The notes under the pieces: generated by a model
What the model was told of the DNA's origin: nothing
The model's input: the letters and a program-made list of their open reading frames with translations, nothing else
Database searches by the model: none
Shown here: positions 7,592 through 15,748 of the stretch, piece by piece
How positions within the stretch are numbered: position 1 is the first letter of the stretch
Layout: each line of letters starts with the position of its first letter
Position numbers and translations under genes: made by a program
DNA from: an uncultured Collinsella sp.
Lineage (GTDB): Bacteria; Actinomycetota; Coriobacteriia; Coriobacteriales; Coriobacteriaceae
Length of the DNA: 32,539 bases
Direction: 5' to 3'
Assembly: GCA_900542555.1 (NCBI GenBank)
Contig: UQNU01000022.1
Coordinates: 1 to 32,539 of the forward strand

Positions 7592-7885
7592 ATGTCGTCT
7601 TTGAAGCCGCTTGCAGATCGTGTTCTGGTCAAGCCCGACGAGGCCGAGCAGAAGACCGCTTCTGGTCTGTATATCGCCAGCAACGCTCAGGAGAAGCCGC
7701 AGCGCGGCACCATCGTTGCCGTTGGCGCCGGTAAGGTCAACGACAAGGGCGAGCGCATCCCCATGGACGTTCAGGTCGGCGATGTTGTCATTTACGGTAA
7801 GTTTGGTGGCAACGAGGTAAAGGTCGACGGCGAGAAGTATCTGCTGATGCGCGCCGACGACATCTACGCTGTCGTCGAGGCCTAG
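7592..7885 (+). CDS. groES: Co-chaperonin GroES
   Basis: The 97-residue product is the usual GroES length. It forms the heptameric lid that closes the GroEL folding chamber in the cytoplasm. The N-terminus SLKPLADRVLVKPDEAEQKT is typical, followed by the mobile loop with ASGLYIASNAQEKPQRG. The rest contains VVAVGAGKVND-type and VIYGKFGGNEVKVDGEKYLL segments. A strong AAGGAGGAG precedes the start. groEL follows after 96 bases, so the pair is probably one transcript. Confidence 0.97.
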   Translation: MSSLKPLADRVLVKPDEAEQKTASGLYIASNAQEKPQRGTIVAVGAGKVNDKGERIPMDVQVGDVVIYGKFGGNEVKVDGEKYLLMRADDIYAVVEA

Positions 7886-7981
7886 TCTCGTCAGAATCTC
7901 TGATTCGTCTTTGAACGCGCCCGCCGCATAGGACTCGGAAGCGGCGACGCGAGTCACATTTCTTTTGGAGGATTACCCACT

Positions 7982-9619
7982 ATGGCAAAGAACATTACGT
8001 TCAACACCGATGCCCGCGCTAAGCTCGCCAAGGGCGTCAACACCCTGGCCGACGCCGTTACCGTCACCATGGGCCCCAAGGGCCGCTATGTCGCTCTGCA
8101 GCGCACGTTCGGTGCCCCGACCATCACCAACGACGGCGTTTCCGTCGCCAAGGAGATCGAGCTCGAGGATAACATCGAGAACATGGGAGCTCAGCTGGTG
8201 AAGGAGGTCGCCACCAAGACCAACGACACCGTGGGTGACGGCACCACCACCGCAACCCTGCTCGCCCAGGCCATCGTCAACGACGGTCTGCGCAACGTCG
8301 CCGCCGGCGCCAACCCGCTGGCCATCCGTCGCGGCATCGACAAGGCCGTTAACGCCGCCGTCGCCGAGATGAAGAAGCAGGCCAAGCCGGTCGAGACCAA
8401 GGAGCAGATTGCTTCCGTCGGTACCATCTCCGCCGGTGACCCCGAGGTCGGCGAGAAGATCGCCGAGGCCATGGAGGTCGTGGGCAAGGACGGCGTCATC
8501 ACCGTCGAGGATTCCCAGACGTTCGACATCACCATCGACACCGTCGAGGGCATGCAGTTTGATAAGGGCTATGTCTCCGCTTACTTCGTCACGGACAACG
8601 ACCGCATGGAGGCCGTGATGAAGGATCCGTACATCCTCATCACCGACCAGAAGATCTCCAGCGTTCAGGACATCATGCCCGTTCTCGAGGCTGTCCAGCG
8701 CGCTGGCCGTGGCCTGCTCATCATCGCTGAGGACATCGACGGCGAGGCTCTGCCGACCCTGGTCCTCAACAAGATCCGTGGCGCCCTCAACGTCTGCGCC
8801 GTCAAGGCCCCGGGCTACGGCGATCGCCGCAAGCGCATCCTCGAGGACATCGCCGTCCTCACCGGTGGCCAGGCTGCCCTGGACGAGCTGGGCGTGAAGG
8901 TCGCTGACATCACCGCCGATATGCTCGGTACCGCTAAGTCCGTCACCATCTCCAAGGACAACACCGTCGTCGTCGGCGGCGCTGGCTCCAAGGAGGCCAT
9001 CGACGCTCGTATCGCTCAGATCAAGGGTGAGATGGAGAACACCACCTCTGACTTCGACCGTGAGAAGCTCCAGGAGCGCCTGGCCAAGCTCTCCGGTGGC
9101 GTTGCCGTCATCAAGGTCGGCGCTGCTACCGAGTCTGAGCTCAAGGAGATCAAGCATCGCGTCGAGGATGCCCTGCAGGCTACCCGCGCTGCTGTCGAGG
9201 AGGGCATTGTCGCCGGTGGCGGCGTCGCCTTCATGGACGCTGCTCCTGCGCTCGATGCTGTCGAGATCGACGACCCCGAGGAGAAGATTGGCGTCGATAT
9301 CGTCAAGAAGGCTCTGACTGCTCCGGTCGCTACCATCGCCAAGAACGCTGGTTTTGAGGGCGCTGTCGTGGTCGACAAGGTTGCCGAGCTGTCCGCCGGT
9401 CAGGGTCTCAACTCTGCCAACGGCGAGTGGGGCGATATGATCGAGATGGGCGTCCTCGACCCCGTCAAGGTCAGCCGCGTCACCCTGCAGAACGCTGCTT
9501 CCGTCGCCAGCCTGATCCTCATCACCGAGGCTACCGTCTCCGATGTGCCCAAGAACACTCAGCTTGAGGACGCTATCGCTGCTGCTACCGCTGGTCAACA
9601 GGGCGGCGGTATGTACTAA
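7982..9619 (+). CDS. groEL: Chaperonin GroEL
   Basis: The 545-residue product is a full-length group I chaperonin, an ATP-driven double-ring folding machine. Recognisable parts are GPKGRYVALQRTFGAP near the start, ITNDGVSVAKEIELED, the ATP-binding VGDGTTTATLLAQAI, the apical domain with EDIDGEALPTLVLNK, and GGGVAF in the C-terminal equatorial domain. It ends in the family's Gly-Gly-Met type tail (GGGMY). TTTGGAGGA lies upstream of the start. The N-terminal segment reads GRYVALQR where most bacterial proteins have GRNVVLEK, a small lineage difference. A 37-bp-armed palindrome begins 27 bases after the stop. Confidence 0.98.
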   Translation: MAKNITFNTDARAKLAKGVNTLADAVTVTMGPKGRYVALQRTFGAPTITNDGVSVAKEIELEDNIENMGAQLVKEVATKTNDTVGDGTTTATLLAQAIVNDGLRNVAAGANPLAIRRGIDKAVNAAVAEMKKQAKPVETKEQIASVGTISAGDPEVGEKIAEAMEVVGKDGVITVEDSQTFDITIDTVEGMQFDKGYVSAYFVTDNDRMEAVMKDPYILITDQKISSVQDIMPVLEAVQRAGRGLLIIAEDIDGEALPTLVLNKIRGALNVCAVKAPGYGDRRKRILEDIAVLTGGQAALDELGVKVADITADMLGTAKSVTISKDNTVVVGGAGSKEAIDARIAQIKGEMENTTSDFDREKLQERLAKLSGGVAVIKVGAATESELKEIKHRVEDALQATRAAVEEGIVAGGGVAFMDAAPALDAVEIDDPEEKIGVDIVKKALTAPVATIAKNAGFEGAVVVDKVAELSAGQGLNSANGEWGDMIEMGVLDPVKVSRVTLQNAASVASLILITEATVSDVPKNTQLEDAIAAATAGQQGGGMY

Positions 9620-9645
9620 GGCCGACAAGGTCTAGAACTCCCACC

Positions 9646-9788
9646 GGGGATCCGGGGGCGTGACGGGGTTTCTCTCCGGAACGTCCTCGGACATGCAAAG
9701 AGGCTCCGCATCGCGCTTCGCGTTGCGGAGCCTCTTTGCGTCCTGCGGAATGTTCCGGAGAGAAACCCCGTCACGCCCCCGGATCCCC
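9646..9788. repeat. Large palindrome with perfect 37-bp arms behind groEL
   Basis: Bases 9646-9682 and 9752-9788 are perfect inverse complements over 37 bases, starting GGGGATCCGGGGGCGTGAC. Inside is a second stem, AAAGAGGCTCCGC (9697-9709) with GCGGAGCCTCTTT (9725-9737), whose loop itself has CGCG/CGCG. The spacer segments are also partly complementary (GTCCTCGGACATGC against GCGTCCTGCGGAA). It can act as the groESL terminator, but its size far exceeds a normal one and no T-run follows the outer stem. Confidence 0.8.
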
Positions 9789-9857
9789 TGCGTTTACGGC
9801 CTTGAGGTCGGCGTGGGCGGAGAATGTGGTTGATGGGGATACGTGTCCCTTTCGCTG

Positions 9858-9878
9858 TTTCGCGGCTTTGCCGCGAAA
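9858..9878 (+). other. Short perfect hairpin upstream of the riboflavin operon
   Basis: TTTCGCGGC and GCCGCGAAA pair around a TTT loop, with further CGCT/AGCG pairing outside. It lies between the groEL palindrome and the ribU promoter in a stretch without open frames. Role unknown. Confidence 0.4.
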
Positions 9879-9955
9879 AGCGCGTTACTTTGGGATGGGT
9901 GGGGAACGTGGTTGTTGCGGCAGCTGATCCCCACCATAAATTACCCTCGGCATAC

Positions 9956-9983
9956 TTGCGCGAAAGCCTACTGGTGCTACACT
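9956..9983 (+). promoter_or_regulatory. Promoter of the riboflavin transporter operon
   Basis: TTGCGC (9956-9961) and TACACT (9978-9983) are separated by 16 bases. The expected transcription start, about 9990, falls right at the 5' edge of the FMN riboswitch. Confidence 0.6.
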
Positions 9984-9992
9984 TGCAATTGC

Positions 9993-10172
9993 TGTTTCAG
10001 GGCGGGGTGAAATTCCCCACTGGCGGTGAATCGGGCGGTGCCAAAGGGGTGCCGTGGCGCAGGCGAGGTGCCTGCGACCACGCCGATGAGTCCGCGACCC
10101 GTGTGTGCGTTGGTTCGCATGCCGGCTGAACTGGTGAGATCCCAGTACCAACGGTTAGAGTCCGGATGAAAG
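9993..10172 (+). promoter_or_regulatory. FMN riboswitch (RFN element)
   Basis: Nearly every conserved RFN block is present: TTCAGGGCGGGGTGAAATTC at the 5' side, CCCCACTGGCGGTGA, GAGTCCGCGACCC, CTGGTGAGATCCCAGTACCA, and ACGGTTAGAGTCCGGATGAA at the 3' side. The variable arm is long and well paired (CGTGGCGCAGGC with GCCTGCGACCACG, about 10053-10082). The aptamer ends only a few bases before the AGGTGA ribosome-binding site of ribU. No separate terminator with a T-run lies in between, so translational control seems more likely than attenuation (inference). Confidence 0.97.
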
Positions 10173-10186
10173 AGGCAGGTGATCTT

Positions 10187-10777
10187 ATGTCTGAACAGTC
10201 GCAGCATATCCATTTTGAGAACACGAATAGGTGGAGCACCAAACAGCTCGTTACCATGGCGTTGATGTGCGCCTTGGGTGCCCTGTTTATGTACGTGCAG
10301 CTGCCCATCCTTCCTTCGGCGCCGTTTTTGACGTATGACCCGTCGCTGGTGCCGGCGATGGTGTGCGGGTTTGCGTATGGTCCTGGCGCCGGCACTGCTG
10401 TTGCTGCTATGGCTATCGTTATCCATGCGCTCACCACGGGTGACTGGGTCGGCGCGCTTATGAACCTGGTTGCCACGCTGGGCTATATTCTGCCTGCGGC
10501 TATCGTCTATCAGAAGATGCACACCTACAAGGGTGCCGTGATTGGCCTGGTGCTCGGCGTCATTGCCGCTACAGCGCTGTCTATGGTCGCAAACCTTACT
10601 ATTGGCGTATGGTTCTGGTATGGCTCGGCCGATGTGATTCTGCCGCTCATGCTTCCCGCTGTTTTGCCGTTTAACCTCATCAAGACTGTGCTTAACTCGG
10701 TACTCACGCTGGCGGTGTACAAGGCGGTCTCTAATCTCATCACGCCCAAGAAGGACCAGGTCAAAGGCCGCGCATGA
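10187..10777 (+). CDS. ribU: Riboflavin ECF transporter, substrate-binding S component RibU
   Basis: The product has 196 residues from the ATG at 10187. The in-frame ATG at 10166 lies inside the riboswitch aptamer and is rejected. The protein is hydrophobic with about six membrane segments, starting with LVTMALMCALGALFMYVQLP. It has the S-component pattern of a small integral protein that binds the vitamin and docks on the EcfT/EcfA module. The riboflavin assignment rests on the FMN riboswitch directly upstream and the RibU-like sequence (TYDPSLVPAMVCGFAYGPGAG). Its stop overlaps the start of the ATPase gene (ATGA), so translation is coupled. Confidence 0.92.
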   Translation: MSEQSQHIHFENTNRWSTKQLVTMALMCALGALFMYVQLPILPSAPFLTYDPSLVPAMVCGFAYGPGAGTAVAAMAIVIHALTTGDWVGALMNLVATLGYILPAAIVYQKMHTYKGAVIGLVLGVIAATALSMVANLTIGVWFWYGSADVILPLMLPAVLPFNLIKTVLNSVLTLAVYKAVSNLITPKKDQVKGRA

Positions 10778-12678
10778 TTGAGTGTCGGGGCGTTTCCTTT
10801 AGCTATGACGGTGCCGCCCAGGCGCTTGACGGCATCGATCTGAGCATTAAGGACGGGGAGTTTTTCTGCATCCTCGGTGGCAATGGGTCGGGCAAGTCGA
10901 CGTTTGCCAAGCATCTGAATGCGCTGCTGCAGCCCGATGCGGGCACGGTGCGCGTCAACGGCATGGATGCGTCCGATCCCGAGTTGGTCTACGACATTCG
11001 TTCGACCGCGGGCATGGTGTTCCAGAATCCCGATGATCAGCTGGTGGCAACGCTTGTCGAAGATGACGTTGCGTTCGGTCCCGAAAACCTTGGCGTGCCA
11101 TCGGCGCAAATTGCGCAGCGCGTACGCGAGGCGCTGAAGGGCGTGGGCCTGGTGGGCTTTGAGCGCCACGAGACCCATGCGCTCTCGGGCGGACAAAAGC
11201 AGCGCGTGGCGCTTGCCGGCGTGCTCGCCATGGAGCCGCGCGTTCTCATTTTGGATGAGGCCTCCTCGATGCTCGACCCGCGCGGACGCAAGAGTCTTAT
11301 GAAGGCTTGCCGCGCGTTGCACGCTCGCGGCATGACTATCGTGATGATTACGCACTTTATGGAAGAGGCTGCCGAGGCCGATCGTGTCGCCGTGTTTCAG
11401 ACGGGACGAGTTGCCATGCTGGGCACGCCCGAGGAGATTCTGACGCGGGCGAATGAACTCGCTCAGCTCAACCTTGACATGCCAGAGTCGTGCCGTTTGG
11501 GCATGGCGCTTCGTGCGAAGGGCGTGCCTGTTCATTCGCAGGTGCGTGAGGCAGATATGGTTGCCGAGGTTGCGCAGGTCTATACCGAGCGAAGTGAGGC
11601 GGGCACCGCGGGGCAGCCTTCCGCGCCCCAGTTGGAAATCGCTGACGGCACTGTTTCGGCAGACAACGAGGAAAACGCGTCGGAGCCCGTCATTGAGCTA
11701 TCCCATGTTTCGTACAGTTATTCGCTCAGTCCGCGCGAGCGCCACCGCTGGCGCAAGCGCTCGACCACTGCGGACACATCGAGCAAACAGGCTCTCTGGG
11801 GAAACGACCCCAGCAGCCCGTGGGCACTGCGCGATGTTTCGCTGACGGTGCGTCGCGGTGAGTTTCTGGGCTTGGCGGGTCATACCGGCTCGGGTAAATC
11901 AACGCTGGTTCAGCATCTCAACGGGTTGATTCGTCCGCAGGAGGGAAGCGTTTGCGCGCTGGGGCTCGACCTGTCAAACAAGAAAGACGCCGCCGCGGTT
12001 AAGGCCAAGGTCGGCGTGGTGTTTCAGTATCCCGAGCGCCAGTTATTTGCTGAGACCGTGGCGCAGGACGTGGCGTTTGGCCCGCGCAACCTTGGTCTGC
12101 CGCAAGACGAGGTTGCGCGCCGTGTCGCATCATCGCTTACGCGCGTGGGCCTCGACCTTGTCGCGATAGGCGATAAGAGCCCCTTTGAGCTTTCGGGCGG
12201 CCAGCAGCGCCGCGTGGCGTTTGCCGGCGTGCTTGCCATGGAACCTGAGGTGCTGGTACTCGACGAGCCCATGGCAGGTCTCGATCCGGCGGCCCGCAGG
12301 GATTTCCTGGAGCTCATTGGCCGTCTTCATGACGAGGGCCTGACTGTTGTCATGGTTTCGCACAGCATGGATGACCTGGCAAATTGTTGTGACCGTATCG
12401 TTGTGATGAACGAGGGCGCGGTGTTTGCCGAGGGAACGCCCTCGCAGGTTTTTGCGCACGCAGACGAGCTCAAGTCAATCGGCTTGGGCGTTCCTGCCGC
12501 CCAGCGCATGGCATTGTCGCTCGTGCAAGCCGGTGTGCCGCTCCGCTGCGACAAACTTTATACGGTTGAGGCGCTGGCCGACGAGTTGGCCGGCATGCTG
12601 CAAGGCTGCGCAGACGGACCTTTGAGGGCATCGCGTCAGACTGGTTCCAAGATGCCCACGCGAGAGGAGGGCTGCTAA
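10774..12678 (+). CDS. ecfA: Fused energy-coupling factor ATPase (EcfA1-EcfA2 in one chain)
   Basis: The product has 634 residues with two complete ABC ATPase domains. Domain 1: Walker A GGNGSGKST (35-43), QNPDDQ, signature LSGGQKQR (137-144), Walker B VLILDEASSMLDP (157-169). Domain 2: Walker A GHTGSGKST (369-377), QYPERQ, signature LSGGQQRR (473-480), Walker B VLVLDEPMAGLDP (493-505). A linker rich in Ser, Glu and Ala joins them. It powers vitamin uptake together with EcfT and an S component. In many bacteria the two ATPases are separate genes; here one gene supplies both. The second domain starts near residue 305 with its own VIELSHVSYSY. Both domains keep the catalytic Glu after Walker B. 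Overlaps ribU and ecfT by a few bases. Confidence 0.94.
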   Translation: MIECRGVSFSYDGAAQALDGIDLSIKDGEFFCILGGNGSGKSTFAKHLNALLQPDAGTVRVNGMDASDPELVYDIRSTAGMVFQNPDDQLVATLVEDDVAFGPENLGVPSAQIAQRVREALKGVGLVGFERHETHALSGGQKQRVALAGVLAMEPRVLILDEASSMLDPRGRKSLMKACRALHARGMTIVMITHFMEEAAEADRVAVFQTGRVAMLGTPEEILTRANELAQLNLDMPESCRLGMALRAKGVPVHSQVREADMVAEVAQVYTERSEAGTAGQPSAPQLEIADGTVSADNEENASEPVIELSHVSYSYSLSPRERHRWRKRSTTADTSSKQALWGNDPSSPWALRDVSLTVRRGEFLGLAGHTGSGKSTLVQHLNGLIRPQEGSVCALGLDLSNKKDAAAVKAKVGVVFQYPERQLFAETVAQDVAFGPRNLGLPQDEVARRVASSLTRVGLDLVAIGDKSPFELSGGQQRRVAFAGVLAMEPEVLVLDEPMAGLDPAARRDFLELIGRLHDEGLTVVMVSHSMDDLANCCDRIVVMNEGAVFAEGTPSQVFAHADELKSIGLGVPAAQRMALSLVQAGVPLRCDKLYTVEALADELAGMLQGCADGPLRASRQTGSKMPTREEGC

Positions 12679-13478
12679 TGGAGGCGTTCTCATTTGGCAG
12701 CTACTATCCGGGGGAAAGCGCGGTGCATAGCCTGGATCCGCGCACTAAGTTGCTCCTGGGTTTCGCATTTCTGATCACTGTGCTCACCGTCGGTAGCTTC
12801 CGCGGACTGGTTCCGGTCGCAATATTTGTCGTGCTGGTCTATGTCATGGCCCGGGTTCCGTTGCGTCGGGTCCTATCGTCGATGGCACCACTGCTAGCGA
12901 TTGTCGTGGTAGTCGCGGTGCTCAACTTGTTTTCCGATCAGAGCGGCCGCATTTTGTGGCAGCTTGGCTTTTTGCAGGTGAGCGAGGGCTCGCTGCGTTC
13001 TGCGACGTTTATGGCGTGCCGCCTGACGTTGATGATGGCCGGCATGAGCGCCATTACGCTCACCACGCCGACGCTCGATCTCACCGCAGGTTTTGAGCGT
13101 TTGCTCGCACCATTTGCGCGCGTGGGGCTTCCGGCGCACGAGCTCGGCATGATTATGGGTATCGCGCTGCGGTTTATACCGCAATTTGCCACCGAGATGA
13201 AACAGACGGCCGATGCGCAGGCAAGCCGCGGCGCGCGCGTGACGGGCGGTCCGCTCGGCGGTGTGCGTATGCTCGGTAGCGTGGCGATTCCGCTGTTCAC
13301 CGGAGTGTTCCGTCATGCCGAGACGCTTTCGGCCGCCATGGATGCGCGCTGTTATCACGGCGAGCAGGGACGCACGCGTCTGCATGCGCTTACGTTTGGC
13401 CGCGGGGATGCACTGGCCGCGGTGGCGATGGCGCTGCTGGTGACATGTGTTGTCGTTATCAATCTTCAACTCTTCTAA
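12678..13478 (+). CDS. ecfT: Energy-coupling factor transmembrane protein EcfT
   Basis: The 266-residue membrane protein links the ATPases to the S component. It begins with FGSYYPGESAVHSLDPRTKLLLG, typical of the family, then has several hydrophobic segments. The cytoplasmic coupling helices carry the two Ala-Arg motifs, ASRGARV and AMDARCYHG. The start codon shares a base with the stop of the ATPase gene (TAATG). With RibU and the fused ATPase it completes an ECF transporter within one transcript. It could also serve S components encoded elsewhere. Confidence 0.92.
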   Translation: MEAFSFGSYYPGESAVHSLDPRTKLLLGFAFLITVLTVGSFRGLVPVAIFVVLVYVMARVPLRRVLSSMAPLLAIVVVVAVLNLFSDQSGRILWQLGFLQVSEGSLRSATFMACRLTLMMAGMSAITLTTPTLDLTAGFERLLAPFARVGLPAHELGMIMGIALRFIPQFATEMKQTADAQASRGARVTGGPLGGVRMLGSVAIPLFTGVFRHAETLSAAMDARCYHGEQGRTRLHALTFGRGDALAAVAMALLVTCVVVINLQLF

Positions 13479-13508
13479 GCTCGATTCGAGCGCAAGAAAG
13501 GGGTCTCT

Positions 13509-13955
13509 ATGACCGACATCGATCGCACGGCTCAGCTCGAGCGCGTCTGCTCGTATCTCAGGCGCATTCCGGCGTGGTATCTTGCCACGACCGATGCGAG
13601 CGACGGGCATCAGCCCCGCGTGAGGCCGTTTTCGTTTGCCATGGTCGATGACGGCAAGCTGTGGTTTTGCACGTCGCGCGACAAGGACGTGTGGGCGGAG
13701 TTGAGCGCGAATCCCAAGTTTGAGGTATCGGGCTGGAAGCCGGGGGAGTGCTGGATCGTGTTAACCGGTGAGGCCGCGCTCGAGGACGATGCGGTCGTGA
13801 GCGACAAGGTGCGTCAGGCGGGCTTTAGGCACATGGTGGGCATTGGCGAGCAACACGATAGCGCCAACGACGGCCGCCTTGCATTCTTCTCGGTCCGCAA
13901 CATCGCCGCGCGATTCTGCGATATCGACGGCAGCGAAGAGCGCCTCGAGCTCTAA
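13509..13955 (+). CDS. Pyridoxamine 5'-phosphate oxidase-like flavin-binding protein 1
   Basis: The 148-residue protein has a PNPOx-like split-barrel fold by sequence: IPAWYLATTD, PRVRPFSFAMVDDGKLWFCTS, DKDVWAELSANPKFEVSGW and WIVLTGEA. Such proteins usually bind FMN (some F420 or haem), and the reaction here is unknown. AAAGGGG precedes the start. It sits 30 bases after ecfT without a terminator, so it is probably under the FMN riboswitch, which fits FMN as cofactor. The next gene is a paralogue. Confidence 0.85.
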   Translation: MTDIDRTAQLERVCSYLRRIPAWYLATTDASDGHQPRVRPFSFAMVDDGKLWFCTSRDKDVWAELSANPKFEVSGWKPGECWIVLTGEAALEDDAVVSDKVRQAGFRHMVGIGEQHDSANDGRLAFFSVRNIAARFCDIDGSEERLEL

Positions 13956-14009
13956 TTTCCCAAATTGACTACCCATTGCAAAAAGACTGGTCAGGCGACA
14001 GGAGGAAAC

Positions 14010-14420
14010 GTGGACGGATTGAATACGGTGCTGGAGTATCTGACGTCGGTGCCTGCGTGGTATCTGGCGACGAGCGTGGACGGGCAGCCGCATGTGCGTC
14101 CGTTCTCGTTTGCGCAGATTCAGGACGGCAAGCTGTGGTTTGTGACAGCGCGCACCAAAGATGTGTGGCAGGAGCTTCTGCAAAACCAGCGCTTTGAGGC
14201 CACGAGTTGGTGGCCGGGCCATGGTTGGTTGATTCTGCGTGGGCGTGCGGGGCTGGAAGACCGGGCTTCGAGCGAAATGCGCGAAGCCGGGTGGAAGCAT
14301 CTAGAGCACCTGGGCGAGCACTATGAGGGGCCTAACGACCCCACGCTCGTCTTCTTTAGCATCGAGGATCCCGAGGCTTTTATCTGCAATCACGACGAAT
14401 GGGTGCCGGTCGAGCTCTAG
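14010..14420 (+). CDS. Pyridoxamine 5'-phosphate oxidase-like flavin-binding protein 2
   Basis: The 136-residue paralogue of the preceding gene shares PAWYLAT, VRPFSFA, DGKLWF and KDVW in the same order. The start is a GTG at 14010 with AGGAGG at 14000-14005; an upstream in-frame TTG lacks a site. The two genes look like a tandem duplication that has diverged. A terminator follows 37 bases after the stop, closing the riboflavin operon. Substrate unknown. Confidence 0.83.
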   Translation: MDGLNTVLEYLTSVPAWYLATSVDGQPHVRPFSFAQIQDGKLWFVTARTKDVWQELLQNQRFEATSWWPGHGWLILRGRAGLEDRASSEMREAGWKHLEHLGEHYEGPNDPTLVFFSIEDPEAFICNHDEWVPVEL

Positions 14421-14457
14421 CCGGCTGGCTCATCCTAACAACTTGGTTTTCGCATGG

Positions 14458-14511
14458 GCGGGCCCCGTATTGCCCGGTGCCGTTAGGAGCGCCGGTCAAT
14501 ACGGGGCCCGC
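14458..14511 (+). terminator. Terminator of the riboflavin operon
   Basis: GCGGGCCCCGTATTG (14458-14472) pairs perfectly over 15 bases with 14497-14511. The 24-base loop has a further GGTGCC/GCCGG pairing. Only a weak T-rich stretch (TCCATTTGT) follows. Confidence 0.65.
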
Positions 14512-14556
14512 TCCATTTGTCAATTCCTTCAAGCGAATGTGTCGGGATTGTTTCAA

Positions 14557-14662
14557 TGCATGAATATGCGAGCCATTTACGTGTTCATGCATCTTTTGGT
14601 GCTAAAGTTTCAACCCACTTCATAACGACCACTGCGAAATGCGCATCGGTGCATAAATCGCA
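14557..14662 (+). promoter_or_regulatory. Candidate ArgR (ARG box) operators before argC
   Basis: Three related sites lie in the argC leader: TGCATGAATATGC (14557-14569), TTCATGCAT (14584-14592) and TGCATAAATCGCA (14650-14662). They resemble the TGCAT-type half sites bound by arginine repressors of Actinobacteria. The argR gene is not in this window and no clear -35/-10 pair was found between the sites. Confidence 0.4.
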
Positions 14663-14677
14663 GACAAGGAGTCTGAT

Positions 14678-15748
14678 ATGTCATTGAAGGTTGGAATCGT
14701 CGGCGCGGCTGGATATGCCGGAGCCGAGCTCATTCGCCTCGTGCTCGGCCATCCCGAGTTTGAACTTGTTGCCATTACGTCCAACGCCGATGCCGGCCAG
14801 CCGCTGACCGCGGAGTATCCGAGCTTTGCTGGCGTGAGCGATCTGGTTTTCACCACGCATGACGCCCCCGAGCTCAAGAGCTGCGATGCGGTTTTTCTTG
14901 CCGTGCCGCACACGGCTGCCATGGCACAGGTGCCCGCGCTGCTTGCATCGGGCGTCTCCTGCTTTGATCTTTCGGCCGACTACCGCCTGAACGACGCGTC
15001 CGTCTTTGAGACGTGGTATGCCGCCGAGCATACGAGCCCCGAGCTGCTCAAGACCCGTGCCTTTGGCCTGCCCGAGCTGTTCTGCCAGGACCTGGAGACC
15101 GCCGAATCCGACCATGCCGACGGCAAACCCGTGCTGGTCGCCTGCGCCGGTTGCTATCCCACCGCAACGAGCCTTGCTGCCGCTCCTGTCGTGCGTGCGG
15201 GCTGGGTGGCCGAGAACGGTCCCGTGATTGTCGATGCCATCAGCGGTGTAACGGGTGCCGGCAAGTCCTGCAACGCTCGTACGCATTTTTGCAGCGCCGA
15301 CGAGAACTTGGAGGCCTATGGCGTAGGCAAGCATCGTCATACGCCCGAGATTGAGCAAATCCTTGGCCTGACCGATCGCATCGTCTTCACCCCGCATCTG
15401 GCACCGCTCAAGCGTGGCCTGCTCTCCACGGTGACGCTGCCGCTCACGCCGCAGGCCATCGACTCCCTGGCTCTTGAGGATGTTGTCGACTATTACAAGC
15501 AGTTCTACGCTGGACGCACCTTTGTGCGTGTGCTCGACGCCGGCCAGCAGCCCAAGACGGCTTCGGTCGTCGGAACCAACGCCGCCCAGATTGGCCTCGC
15601 GCTCAACAAGCGCGCGGGCGTGCTGGTGGCGACGGGCGCCATCGACAATCTGTGCAAGGGCGCTGCGGGCCAAGCGGTCCAGTGTGCCAATATCGTCTTT
15701 GGCTTTGACGAGCGACGAGGCTTGCCCACAGTGGCGTGCCCGGTGTAG
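14678..15748 (+). CDS. argC: N-acetyl-gamma-glutamyl-phosphate reductase ArgC
   Basis: The 356-residue product performs the NADPH-dependent reduction of N-acetylglutamyl phosphate to the semialdehyde, step three of ornithine synthesis. The Rossmann start VGIVGAAGYAGAELIRL is intact. The catalytic cysteine is Cys159 in CAGCYPT. Other family marks are SGVTGAGK and the C-terminal LCKGAAGQAVQ. AAGGAG lies six bases before the start. First gene of the arg cluster. Confidence 0.97.
   Translation: MSLKVGIVGAAGYAGAELIRLVLGHPEFELVAITSNADAGQPLTAEYPSFAGVSDLVFTTHDAPELKSCDAVFLAVPHTAAMAQVPALLASGVSCFDLSADYRLNDASVFETWYAAEHTSPELLKTRAFGLPELFCQDLETAESDHADGKPVLVACAGCYPTATSLAAAPVVRAGWVAENGPVIVDAISGVTGAGKSCNARTHFCSADENLEAYGVGKHRHTPEIEQILGLTDRIVFTPHLAPLKRGLLSTVTLPLTPQAIDSLALEDVVDYYKQFYAGRTFVRVLDAGQQPKTASVVGTNAAQIGLALNKRAGVLVATGAIDNLCKGAAGQAVQCANIVFGFDERRGLPTVACPV

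Noticed and set aside
7973..9628. A 551-codon open frame on the minus strand opposite groEL
   Set aside because: It mirrors groEL almost exactly and arises from codon bias; no domain or start signal.
10166..10187. The upstream ATG of ribU
   Set aside because: It lies inside the conserved 3' block of the FMN aptamer; the ATG at 10187 has AGGTGA upstream.
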